A program made the position numbers and the translations under genes. Under the pieces are notes generated by a model, which was not told where the DNA came from, did not search any database, and was given only the letters and a program-made list of their open reading frames with translations. From the NCBI RefSeq assembly GCF_035222485.1, contig NC_085922.1, positions 3,177,001-3,241,000 on the forward strand: DNA of 64,000 bases, read 5' to 3'. Source of the stretch: Podospora pseudoanserina. Taxonomy: Eukaryota; Ascomycota; Sordariomycetes; Sordariales; Podosporaceae. Numbering within the stretch: position 1 is the first letter of the stretch; each line of letters opens with the position of its first letter. Of the stretch, positions 34,673-44,499 are shown piece by piece.

Positions 34673-36136
34673 TTATTTCCCCTTCTTCTCCTTCTCGACC
34701 CCTCGTACGGCAGAAAACCGAGACACTGGCTTCGCCGGGGCCGGTTTCGTCTGCGGCGGCACCTCCGCATCATTCTTGACCACCGTAGCCGCCGTCGCTG
34801 CTCTTTTCGACGTCACCACCGGTGGCCTGGTAGTTGTCTCGGCCGTCTTCACCACCTCGACCACCGGCTTCTTCTTCTCCACCGGCATGGGATAAATGAA
34901 ATACGGCTCCAGCCTCATCCTCATCAGCTCCTTTGGCTTCTTTACCGGCCAGACCAAATCAAGCAGCCTCTTCGCCATCCAATTACCCAAGCTGGACGTG
35001 ATCCAGTAAAGGTGCATCGCGGCCGGCAACCCAATCGTCAACGGCCCGACAAGGACCGAGAACCAAAAGTTCAGCCTCGCTCCCGTGAGCATCAGCCTCC
35101 GGCGGAACTCCTCTTTCCCGGTGAGCTTCTCGTCCGGGTTCACGACTGGGGCTTTACCAAACATCCTGGCAAGTTTTGTCTTGTCCTTGGGGATCGCGTT
35201 GGCGACGAGGACGGCCGAGAGGGTCAAGGGGAGGATGTGGTAGGGATCGGAGAGGGCAAAGTCTGGGATCCAGAGGATGCCCTCCATTGCTGGTTGGGTT
35301 GTTGTTGTTGTTGTTGTTGCTGTGGTGGTAGCGATGTCCTGGGCGGATGATGAGATGGCTTCGGTGAGGGAGTTATCTAAGGGTGGTGGTGGTAGGGTGG
35401 TCTTGATGGCCGAATTAGCCAGCTCGACAGGATCGGCAGCCTTTGCTGTGACCGGTTTCTCACGAAACCAGTTCAGTATCGACCCCAGCAGACCTCCCGT
35501 GGCGGTGCTCTGCCATCTGATCGCCTCGATGCCCAAGAGCCACACGGGAAAAGTTGCGAGCTGGGCTGCAATGATGCGCCAGGATTGGAGCTTCCACCGC
35601 TTTCTGAATTTGTTGTTGGCTTTGGTATGAAGCACGGGGAGCTTCTGGAGGAGATGGTCCATCTTGCTGGCTTTCCCTTTTTGTTGAGCCGTCTGCCTTT
35701 GGACTTCTTGGACGGCGAAGATCTCGGAGAGATGGCGCAGCTTGGCTTGTCTGTGGAAGGTGCTCTGGACGTAGAGGCGTGTGGGGAGGCGGAGGACCAT
35801 GTTGAGGGAGATGGCGAAGAGGGGGATGGTGAGGTACCATGGGATGTTGAGGGAGGTGTGGAGGAAGAGGAGGTACTCTTGGGCGTTGTATATGGCTGTG
35901 TCGAAGGCGTTAATGAGGGAGAAGGACCTGGCTTGGGGTTGACTGTTGAGTTTGTGCTGTAATAGTCTAGTTCCTGGTCTGAGAGGTGTGGATGAGGCAG
36001 GTGAGGTGAAGGCCGGGTGGGAGGCTCTGTTGTGAGTAGCTAAGCTGAAGGCGCGGATAGCTGATGGGGAAATGGACAGAGCCCCTGGGCTCCGGACGGC
36101 CCGTAGACGGCCGATTGCTCTCATGGCATGGGCCAT
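34673..36136 (-). CDS. COX18: Mitochondrial membrane insertase, COX18/OXA1 (YidC) family
   Basis: Inner-membrane translocase that inserts or exports mitochondrially encoded proteins such as the Cox2 C-terminal tail. Single exon, 487 aa. The N-terminus is Arg/Ser-rich without acidic residues (RAIGRLRAVRSPGALS) and fits a matrix presequence. The YidC-type core begins at about residue 85 (SLNIPWYLTIPLFAISLNMV, LRLPTRLYVQ), followed by a basic loop region, AAQLATFPVWLLGIEAIRW, a Thr-rich spacer, then HILPLTLSAVLVANAIPKDK, FWFSVLVGPLTIGLPAAMHL and YWITSSLGNWMAKRLL. The C-terminus is a Lys/Pro/Thr-rich tail rather than the strong coiled coil of Oxa1, so COX18 is preferred over OXA1. It is head-to-head with ALG11. 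Confidence 0.8.
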   Translation of the reverse strand: MAHAMRAIGRLRAVRSPGALSISPSAIRAFSLATHNRASHPAFTSPASSTPLRPGTRLLQHKLNSQPQARSFSLINAFDTAIYNAQEYLLFLHTSLNIPWYLTIPLFAISLNMVLRLPTRLYVQSTFHRQAKLRHLSEIFAVQEVQRQTAQQKGKASKMDHLLQKLPVLHTKANNKFRKRWKLQSWRIIAAQLATFPVWLLGIEAIRWQSTATGGLLGSILNWFREKPVTAKAADPVELANSAIKTTLPPPPLDNSLTEAISSSAQDIATTTATTTTTTTQPAMEGILWIPDFALSDPYHILPLTLSAVLVANAIPKDKTKLARMFGKAPVVNPDEKLTGKEEFRRRLMLTGARLNFWFSVLVGPLTIGLPAAMHLYWITSSLGNWMAKRLLDLVWPVKKPKELMRMRLEPYFIYPMPVEKKKPVVEVVKTAETTTRPPVVTSKRAATAATVVKNDAEVPPQTKPAPAKPVSRFSAVRGVEKEKKGK

Positions 36137-36797
36137 GGTGAGCGTGGGGTATCTAGCTAGGTGTGTGTAAAGTGGGAAGGGTGAGCTGAGAAATGTCGAC
36201 CAGAAAGGTCCTGTAGCGAGACCCGACTGTTTCTTGGCATCTCACCCGCTAGAAGGGGGGCAGGGGAGCCCTGTAAGCCACTAAATCTGGCCCGTGCTTC
36301 TGGTAGCTGCACGGGAACGTGGGGCGTGACAGGGAAGCTGCATCGTACGTCAAGCGCCATCCATGCCCTCATCCATTGCTCTGACCAGCTTGCAGCTTAC
36401 TGCGTAAACCTTCTTCCACCTCCCGTCTCTGTACACGCTCGTGACTTGAGCTCTACCTTGACATTCTATCCTTTCGACTCTGTTGCCGGCCTCCTAGGAC
36501 CTTCATATCTACTTATCCACACCCACCTGATACTTCATTTTGTTCCCTCAAACCTCCATCCAACAACTGGCTTGCCCGTTGTTTGCCCATCGACAGTTGA
36601 AAGCATAGCGCGCTCCAAGCTCAGAGCTTCCCTCCCGGACCTCCCTCCTCCTCCTCCTCCTCCCGGTGGTCGGCGTGCCACTTCGGCCTCTGAAACAGCT
36701 GTGCCTCTTCCCCTTTCCCACAATCCTGTCCCCGACGAGCCGAGCGAGCCCCTCACACGCCGTCAGCACATGAAAGAGAAAGTCAAAGTCTTCCGGA
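36137..36797. promoter_or_regulatory. Shared intergenic region of COX18 and ALG11
   Basis: About 660 bases between divergent starts. A frame open from 36326 runs into ALG11 in a different phase, but its first ATG is at about 36770, giving a 64-codon upstream ORF that overlaps the ALG11 start. No other feature seen. Confidence 0.5.
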
Positions 36798-38624
36798 ATG
36801 CCGTCAAGTATCTCTTCTCTCGCCGTCGTTCCCGCGCTATGTCTCATTCCCATCCTCGCCCTCGCGGGCCCGTTGCTGTTCCGCGCCGTGGGAGCTTTGC
36901 TGGGGTTGTACCTTCGCAAGAAGACGGATGGTCGGTTGTCGCATATCCTCGAGCTCACTGAGCAGGACGAAAAGAAGTGGCGGGAAGGCCGGAGGAGCAG
37001 CGGTAGCAGTAGCAGCAGTGGGAAGGATGAGGAGTGGGAGGAGGTGGACACATACACTGATGGGACGTCGGGGAATGGGGGCAAGGGTGAGGCGGACTGG
37101 GATGGTGTCGTGGGCTTCTTTCACCCTTTTTGGTAGGTCTACTTCTTCCCTGCACCACGCAGACTGGGGAGGATATGGCTAATGAGGCCTCAAGTAATGC
37201 TGGAGGTGGTGGAGAGAGAGTTCTGTGGGCGGCCATCCGTGCGACACAGCAGCGCTGGCCAAAAGCAAAGTGTATAGTTTACACTGGGGACCATGATGTG
37301 AACAAGGACGCCATCCTGTCTAGAGTCGAGGTATGCCACCTTTGGCTTCTACATCTGCTGCCGTCGTTGCTAACCTGGTCAGAACCGCTTCAACATTCAC
37401 CTCCACCCTCCCACCGTCAATTTTCTCTACCTCACCACCCGCCATTGGGTCCTCGCCTCCACATGGCCGCGCTTCACTCTTGCCGGCCAGTCTTTTGGTT
37501 CCCTCATCGTGGCCTGGGATGCCTTCAGTCTTTTGGTTCCCGACATTTTTGTTGACACCATGGGCTACGCCTTTGCGCTTGGGCTCTCCAAGTTTTTGTT
37601 TCCCGAAATTCCCACGGCCGCATACGTGCATTATCCCACCATTTCTACCGACATGCTCGAATCTCTTGATCCCACCTCCACCGTTGGCTCTCAGGGGGTC
37701 CACGCCGGCCAGGGCACCGGCACTCGTGGCAAGGCCAAGAAGCTGTACTGGAAGCTATTCGCCAAGGTCTATTCCCATGTTGGGGCTTCTGCAGACGTAG
37801 TCATGACCAACTCTACCTGGACTATGGGTCACATTCAGAAACTATGGGGTCCCTTGAGAAGATCTAACAGGCCAATTGCTGTGGTGTATCCTCCGGTGGC
37901 CGTCAGTGAACTCGAGCAAGAAGTCGAAGTCTCCCCTCAAAGCGAAAAGAAAAGGGAAAAGGTGCTGCTATACATTGCGCAGTTCCGACCAGAAAAGAAC
38001 CACCAGCTTATCCTCCAGGCTTTTGCCGAGTTTGTCAAGACGAGCAAGAGCCCGGCGGCCAAGGAGGCGAGGCTGGTGTTGGTGGGCAGTGTAAGGGATG
38101 ATCACGACTCCAAGAGGGTGTATCAGCTCCGGTTGCTGGTGAACGAGCTGCACATCAAGGCCAGGGTGGAGTTTCATCTGGATGCGAGCTGGCCTGAGAT
38201 CTTGGAGTGGCTGAGGAGGGCAAGCGTGGGCGTGAACGGGATGTGGAATGAGCACTTTGGCATCGGGGTGGTGGAGTACCAGGCTGCTGGGTTGGTGAGC
38301 GTGGTGCATGATAGCGGGGGGCCGAAGATGGATATTGTTGTGGACGTCGAGGGGGGGTTTACTGGTAAGTGCAACAGGGCGACACACGGGAAGAGTGGTG
38401 CTGATGATGTGGTGACAGGCTTCCATGCTACGACTCCGAGCGAGTTTGCTGAGGGGTTTGAAAAGGCGTTGAGCTTGGAGAACCCGTTGGAGGTGAGGCT
38501 GCGGGCGAGGGAGAGTGCAAAGAGGTTTACCGAGGAGGAGTTTGTGAGGAGGTGGGTGAGGGAGATGGAGCCTGTTATCGGCCTGAACGAGTTGAAGGTC
38601 ACGACGGAGAAGAGGAAGGTGTAG
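36798..38624 (+). CDS. ALG11: GDP-Man:Man3GlcNAc2-PP-dolichol alpha-1,2-mannosyltransferase ALG11
   Basis: Adds the fourth and fifth mannose to the lipid-linked N-glycan precursor on the cytosolic face of the ER. Exons 36798-37132, 37195-37330, 37383-38364 and 38419-38624 (552 aa). An N-terminal membrane anchor ([21 protein letters not shown]) is followed by the GT4 signature rebuilt across intron 1, [20 protein letters not shown]. Later motifs include [41 protein letters not shown], and the GT4 E-x7-E element in [16 protein letters not shown], then VHDSGGPK. Introns start GTAGGT, GTATGC and GTAAGT. The third (54 bp) is a multiple of three without a stop. Length and motif order match fungal ALG11. 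Divergent from COX18. Confidence 0.92.
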
Positions 38625-39028
38625 GGGGCTTAATTTTGCTTGCGACAATAGAATACATGGATACCCTTTTTTCCTGAAGTCATTAATGGTGGGATGGGCT
38701 GAAGGGGATATGGTGTTGAAAGGGGGGCTTTATTATGATTGATTTTGTTCACATCTCATCCTTGGGACATTGATCGCAGTGAATGAAGGGATCAGGGGTG
38801 ACATCTAGATCAGGAATGGTCCGTGCGCACCCAGGTTTCAACCACTGACTGGTAGGTAAACTCTGCATTTCTCATCTCAAACTCATATCCAAACTCGAAG
38901 AGGAAACTTGCCTCGACCACAAATCACAATCCTGCCTTCTGCAGGTACATGCAAATTCAGACGAACCCATTGCAAAAGATCAACCGGGGCTCGGATTTAT
39001 CGCCAAACCAGCAGCACACAAAAATCTC
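38625..39028. other. Spacer between ALG11 and TRM2-like gene
   Basis: About 400 bases holding the ALG11 3' end and the next gene's promoter/leader. No feature seen. Confidence 0.5.
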
Positions 39029-40885
39029 ATGCGATTCGGCGCCATCAGAGTTTTTTCGAAGGGACCTTCTCTCGGCACTTTTTCCAAAACTTCAGCCTCG
39101 CTGCGCTATAGCAGCCAATCATATTCAACCAGATTCTGCTTCACAACCTCGACCAGTGTCAAAATGGCTTCCACGTCGGCACCTGCCGCGGCTGGGGGTG
39201 GTGAAGGAGTCCAGCAGATCGACAGCTACAAGCTCCAACATCAGCAACAGAAGCAGCAGACAGGAAAGAGACCATTTCCGAACGGCCAAGGCGGCGGTGG
39301 AAAGGGTGGACGTGGTGGCAAGTTCAAGAAGAAGGGAAAGAAGGCGAAGCCGCCTGCCGAGGGTGGACACGATGAGGTCCTCCGGCTTGATATTGAGGCT
39401 CTGATGGCCAAGAGCAGGAACGAGGCCGCCGAGGGTGCTGAGGGTGAAGAAGCTTCCGCCGAGGAGGAAATTTTGCCAGAGCAGGGGAGCGAGGTTCTTG
39501 TCGAAGTTGTGGCGTTGTCTTCCACCGGTGACGGCCTGGCAAAGATGAAGGGCTCTGATCGCATCTATGTCGTCCCGTTCGCCGTTCCGGGAGATATGGT
39601 CACGGTCAAGGCCTACCGCCACGAAGAAACCCACACCGTCGCCGACTTCATTTCTGTGGTTGACCCCTCTCCCCTCCGCGACGACAGCCGCATCCAGTGC
39701 AAGTACTTCTCCAAGTGCTCCGGCTGCCAGTTCCAAATGCTCGACTACGCCGAACAGCTCCGGATCAAGAGGGAGACTGTCGTCAAGGCCTACAAGAACT
39801 TCTCCCAACTCACCCCCGAGCTCGTCCCCGAGATTTTGGACACCATCGGCTCCCCTCTGCAGTACAACTACCGCACCAAGCTCACCCCTCACTTCGACGG
39901 GCCCTGGAACAACCCCCGCCGCGGCCCGAAGAAGCATCTCGAGTCTTGCCCACCGATAGGCTTCACCCCCAAGTCAGCCCGCAAGGTAATGGACATTGAA
40001 GACTGCCCCATCGCCACCCCCGCCGTGAGGAAGGGTCTCACGGCCGAGCGTGAGCGGATGAAGACCGAGTTCTCGAAATACTCCAACGGCGCCACGATTC
40101 TCCTGCGGGAAAACACGATCCGAGTTCCCGCCGGGGGTGAAGCGCCCTCTGACATTCCCTCCGATGCGGTCGTTGTCCGGACGCCGGAGTACACCGACTA
40201 TAAGACTCACATCACGGACAACAACGCCACGAGCACCGAGCACGTTGACGACTTCATCTTCACCAACCCGGCCGGTTCGTTTTTTCAGAACAACAATTCC
40301 ATCTTGTCGCCCTTTACGCAGTACATTAGGGATCACATTTTGCCTCCTGCCAATAAGGAGGGGATAAAGTACCTCATTGACGCCTACTCGGGCTCGGGGC
40401 TTTTCACCATCACGCAATCAGCTTTGTTTCCGGGGGGGAGCATCGGGATTGACATTGCCGAGGGCTCGATCGCTTATGCTAGGAAGAATGCAAAGTTGAA
40501 CAATCTGGACGAGGGGCAGTGCAAATTCATTGCTGCCGACGCGCCGGAGCTGTTCAAGAGTGTGGAGGGGTATAACCCGGACGAGACGGTTGTGGTGCTG
40601 GATCCGCCGAGGAAGGGGTGTGACGCTAGCTTTTTGAGCCAGCTGCTGAGGTTTGGGCCGAGGAGGGTTGTTTATGTGAGCTGTAATGTGCACACGCAGG
40701 CGAGGGATGTGGGGGTTTTGGTTAGGGGGGAGGTGGAGGGGGTTGTTGATGATACGGAGGAGACGGACGGGACAGAGAGGAAAAAGACGAGGTATGAGAT
40801 TGAGAGCTTGAGGGGGTTTGACTTTTTTCCGCAGACGGCTCACGTTGAGGGGGTGGCGGTGTTGAACAGGGTTGAGGAGAGGTAG
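39029..40885 (+). CDS. TRM2: tRNA (uracil-5-)-methyltransferase, TRM2/RumA family
   Basis: SAM-dependent enzyme making m5U54 (T-loop ribothymidine) in tRNA. Single exon, 618 aa from the first ATG. Residues 1-45 are basic and Ser-rich (MRFGAIRVFSKGPSLG), like a mitochondrial presequence. A second ATG at 39164 lies in a much better context (CAAAATGGC) and would give a 573-aa cytosolic/nuclear form. A Gly/Lys-rich low-complexity linker is followed by a TRAM domain at about 150-200 (GDGLAKMKGSDRIYVVPFAV), a cysteine group CKYFSKCSGC at about 223-232 like the iron-sulfur motif of RumA-type enzymes, motif I LIDAYSGSGLFTI at about 450, LDPPRKGC, and the catalytic Cys in YVSCNVHTQARDV near residue 550. 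The C-terminus contains FFPQTAHVEGVAVL, the usual family ending. Confidence 0.92.
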   Translation: MRFGAIRVFSKGPSLGTFSKTSASLRYSSQSYSTRFCFTTSTSVKMASTSAPAAAGGGEGVQQIDSYKLQHQQQKQQTGKRPFPNGQGGGGKGGRGGKFKKKGKKAKPPAEGGHDEVLRLDIEALMAKSRNEAAEGAEGEEASAEEEILPEQGSEVLVEVVALSSTGDGLAKMKGSDRIYVVPFAVPGDMVTVKAYRHEETHTVADFISVVDPSPLRDDSRIQCKYFSKCSGCQFQMLDYAEQLRIKRETVVKAYKNFSQLTPELVPEILDTIGSPLQYNYRTKLTPHFDGPWNNPRRGPKKHLESCPPIGFTPKSARKVMDIEDCPIATPAVRKGLTAERERMKTEFSKYSNGATILLRENTIRVPAGGEAPSDIPSDAVVVRTPEYTDYKTHITDNNATSTEHVDDFIFTNPAGSFFQNNNSILSPFTQYIRDHILPPANKEGIKYLIDAYSGSGLFTITQSALFPGGSIGIDIAEGSIAYARKNAKLNNLDEGQCKFIAADAPELFKSVEGYNPDETVVVLDPPRKGCDASFLSQLLRFGPRRVVYVSCNVHTQARDVGVLVRGEVEGVVDDTEETDGTERKKTRYEIESLRGFDFFPQTAHVEGVAVLNRVEER

Positions 40886-41199
40886 ACGGATGTAGGGGTG
40901 GGATTGTGGAGTTATAAATAAAAGCTTTGTTGTTTTTGTGTTATTCTTCACGAGAGATGTGTGGTCTTGAGTTGTGTATTCCACACTGAGGTTCCGTTCA
41001 GTTGAACTACTTGCGCAGAGTCTCATGCATCAAAGTGGATTGACTGCAATATTTCATTTCTAGCACGCCATGCATGGTATCCACGTCTGTAGCTATACAC
41101 CGGGGTATCGTCCTTTCATAATCATAATCCTATCCCTTACAAGAGCCCTGACAAACCCAACAATTCAACTCCTTTCCCACACACACACACACACTCCTT
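40886..41199. other. Convergent 3' region
   Basis: About 310 bases with AATAAA-like sequence just after the TRM2 stop (ATAAATAAAAG near 40914-40924) and a short CA run near 41181. Probably 3' UTRs of both convergent genes. Confidence 0.6.
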
Positions 41200-43709
41200 T
41201 TACCCAAGCACAACCCCTTCATACTCCCCCTCACTCAAATACCTCCCAAGCAACCCCTGCAGCACCGCCTTCGACTTCTGTATAGCCGGCACGACCCCCT
41301 CAATCTGCCCCAAATTCCCCCTCAAACTCTCCATATGACTCCCAATCTGCCTCGCCAACCCGATCACCTCCTCCTCCCCCTCCTCAATCCCCTCAAAGAC
41401 TCTCCCCTTCACCTCCACCCTTTCCCTCTTCACAACCTCCAACCCCTTCTCCCCACCCGCCTCACCCCGACCGGTAGCCCGTTCCCTCCGCCCAGGAGCA
41501 AGCACATGATCCCTCCTCCCCCTCTCCCTCCACCCCCTAGCCTGCGCCCTCGCATTCTCCTCCAACCGCCTCAGATCCCTATAATCCCTCTCCAACCCCG
41601 CCTCCTCTCTCTCCTTCTCCCGTCTCAAAACCTCAACGCTATGCACCAACGGCTCCAGCTGCCTCTCCAAATGCCTGCTCGCATCAATCACCTTTTCAAA
41701 ATTAACCTCTGCCTCCTGCGCAGAAATCGCCACCCCCTTTGTCGTCTTCGTCCCGATCGTCGCCGGAGGAAAAGGGATCCCTTTTACCAGTTTAGAATGC
41801 AGTCTACCAGCAAAAGTCCGGAGGATCGTTTGCGAGGCGGTGTACCTCGCCGTGTTGTTACCTCCGATCGACTCAAGGATGGGGATGTACGAGTCGAGGA
41901 TGAGGCTGTCGACTGTTGAGATAGCGGGTTGGTCTAGGGGTGTCCATTTCGAGCGGATGGTGGAACGGGGGATGTGGAGGGTTTTGGGGGCGAGGTGCCG
42001 GTATGGGGCTGAGGATAGGGGGTCGGTGGGTTCTTGTTCTTGTTCTTCTTCTTCTTCTTCTTGTTCGGTCTCGGGTTGGGGTTGGGGTTGAGGTTGAGGA
42101 CGGTCCTTCTTTTTGGAGGGCTTATGGTTGGTGGTTTGGTTTTGAGCTTCAGAGACGGAAATTTCAACTAGGGTCGCTCTAGATCCTTTCTTGGATCGCT
42201 TCTGCGGCTCCGAGGGCTGAGGGGATGGCTCAGCAGCGGTTTCGGCGCTTTTTCTGCCTCTGCCTCGTTGGCGAGCAGAGGGCTGGCTTTCGTCTTGGGC
42301 GTCTTCTTCCTCTTGTCCAACCACGCGACCGGGTCTGCCCCTGGATTTCGAAGCGTTCTTGGCGCTTTTACCCTTTTGTTGAGACTCAGGCTCTGCGGCA
42401 GCCTCTTCGCGAGACTCGTCCTCGTTGGAGCCTCGACCTTTCCTGCGTTGTCTGCCGTCGGTCTCTGCTGGCTCTGCATCTCTCATTTCTGTATCTTCCT
42501 GAGATGCGGGAGCTTGGTTCTTGCCAGGCCGGCCCCTTGCTTTTGGCTCTTCTTGCTGTTCCTGCTCCTCAGCATTTCCAGCTGCTTTGGCTCTCTTTCG
42601 TGGCCTGGTCTCAGTAGGCTCTGGCTCCTCTGATTCGACATCATGATTCTTTGCTGGACGTCCTCTCTTTCGCCCGGTATTTGGCGCCTCTTCGGGTGCC
42701 GCCGCTGCTGCTTGTTCGGGTTCCTTTTCGGATTCCGGGGCTTTTGCTTTGCGCCCTCTTTTCTTGGGCGCTTTCTCTGCCGGCTCTTCTACCTCCTCAA
42801 CCGTCGCTTCTTCCTCATGTTCAGCCTCCTGTGCCCGTGCCGGCCGTCCTCGTCTCTTGGGTGCTATTTCTGTTGATTCTTCCGCCTCCTCGGTGGTTGG
42901 ATCTGCTTCTAGTTCAGATCGAGCAGGTCGCCCTCTTCTCTTGCGTGCCGGGTGTGATGTTTCCTCGGCCTCCGCAACAACACTTGTCTCTCCTGCTGGT
43001 TGCTTGATCTCTTGAGTTCGTGCTGGACGCCCTCTTCTCTTGGGCTCTGTTGCTGTTGACGCTTCAGCCTCTTCAACGAGGGATTCCTGACCTGGTTCGG
43101 CCTCTTTTGTCCGACCGGGGCGCCCTCGTCTCTTTGGTGCTGTTGCTGCTGATTCATCGACCTCCGTGCTCGCCTCGTCTACCACTTCCTCAGCCTGTCC
43201 TGATCGAGCTTTCCGCCCCCGTTTCTTCGGCTCCATACTCGAGATTTCTTCAGTCTGGGTCGCAGTTTCCTCGGTTTCCGGCTCAACTTCTTGGGCTCTC
43301 GCTGGCCGACCTCTCCTCTTTGGTGATGCTTCCAAAGTATCTGTCGGCGGAGTCGATTGTTCTTCGGCTATTGAGCCTTCACCCACCCCCGCCGTTTCAG
43401 CATTTTTCTTTGGTCTACCCTTTCGTTTTGGTGCCCCCTCTGGCGCTGGTGATGGCTCTGGCGCAGGCTCTTCGGGTGATGAATCATCGCTCTTTCGCGG
43501 TCTGCCTCGTCTTTTTGTTGTCGTTCGAACCTCGGCGTTGTCATTACGATTGGCCTGCAAAACAGCTTCTCCTCCACGTAGGGATACGTCCTCGTCGGGC
43601 TTCGACGCGCCTGCTGGGCGACCGCGCTTGCGCTTTTGATTTGGTTCGTCCGGCGCCTATTCTGGGAATTAGCAATGACTTTGACACTGAAAAAAACAAT
43701 ACACACCAT
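41200..43709 (-). CDS. CENP-Q/Fta7-like inner kinetochore protein with AT-hook array
   Basis: Predicted subunit of the COMA/Sim4 part of the constitutive centromere-associated network. Proposed exons: 43709-43707 (ATG only) and 43656-41200; intron GTGTGT...AATAG with a GCTAAT branch site (50 bp); 819 aa. The first 450 residues are highly charged and carry about 13 AT-hook-like cores (KRRGRPRK, KRKGRPKK, KRRGRPAR repeated, KKRGRKAK, RKRGRPAK, KARGRPGK), which bind the minor groove of AT-rich DNA in other proteins. The ordered C-terminal part from about residue 545 (YRHLAPKTLHIPRSTIRSKW, ILDSYIPILESIGGNNTARY, then a long charged helix) fits the CENP-Q family. The exon-2 frame has no usable ATG before the array; TAG closes it just upstream of the 3' splice site, so the ATG-only first exon is the simplest start. 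Family assignment is from pattern memory. Confidence 0.75.
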
Positions 43710-44499
43710 AATGATGGAAAATACCCAAGCGCCGGCTCAATGTCTGTTTGCTGGTGTTTGCAAACGGATTTGCTGTGCTACGTTGATTCTTCAAGCCCCT
43801 CGAAGCGCAACAGCCACAGCTTGTGACGCGACTGTACCAAATCTCGACCCCACCGCGCAGCCCCCCCTGTCCGTGCCATGTGTGGCTGGAGTTCTATTGC
43901 CCCATGCACTTTGTTGCCCGGCGGACAGCTGTTTACCCCAAGCTGGCGGACCGTCGCGAGACAAGTTGCTCTCTTATCTCTAACCGAAACAGGCTTAACT
44001 GGTCATGACACCTTTTTACCAACAACTCTGTTCAGGGTCACAGTGAAGATATCCCAACATTCGTAATATTAAACAAGCGAGGCTAGACTAGACAGGGCAC
44101 GCGTCCATCAGGGGACCAGACCGGAACAAGGGTAGTTTCACCACATCTCCATCTTTTCGCGATCCCCATTTGCGACGAGTTCTTCTTGTTTTCCGTCAAG
44201 AAGAAGGTGTGACTTTTGCCAGGCCGCTGCTTGTTTTCTCCATCTTCTCCTCTCTGCACGTCAGACCACCCCTCATTCCTGGCTCCTCCTCCTCCTCCTC
44301 CTCCTCCACACCTCACCTTTCCCTCCCATCATCTTTCTCAGACTTTTTGCGCCATCTTCTCTCGTGGACAGCTGTCAAGAAAGGGCCACACTTCTGCTTC
44401 CATCATTTCTGGCGACACTGTTGCAGTCATCGTTTTTGATTCACCGAGACGACTATTGGTAATCCACCCACACACACACACAAATACACATCACAAACA
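43710..44499. promoter_or_regulatory. Divergent intergenic region
   Basis: About 790 bases between the kinetochore gene and the thioredoxin-like gene. It includes a CCTCCT run (44286-44307) and a CA run just before the downstream start (44467-44482). No additional gene seen. Confidence 0.5.

Noticed and set aside
36326-36961. 211-codon frame overlapping the start of ALG11
   Set aside because: It has no ATG until about 36770 and no domain. At most it is a 64-codon overlapping upstream ORF in the ALG11 leader.
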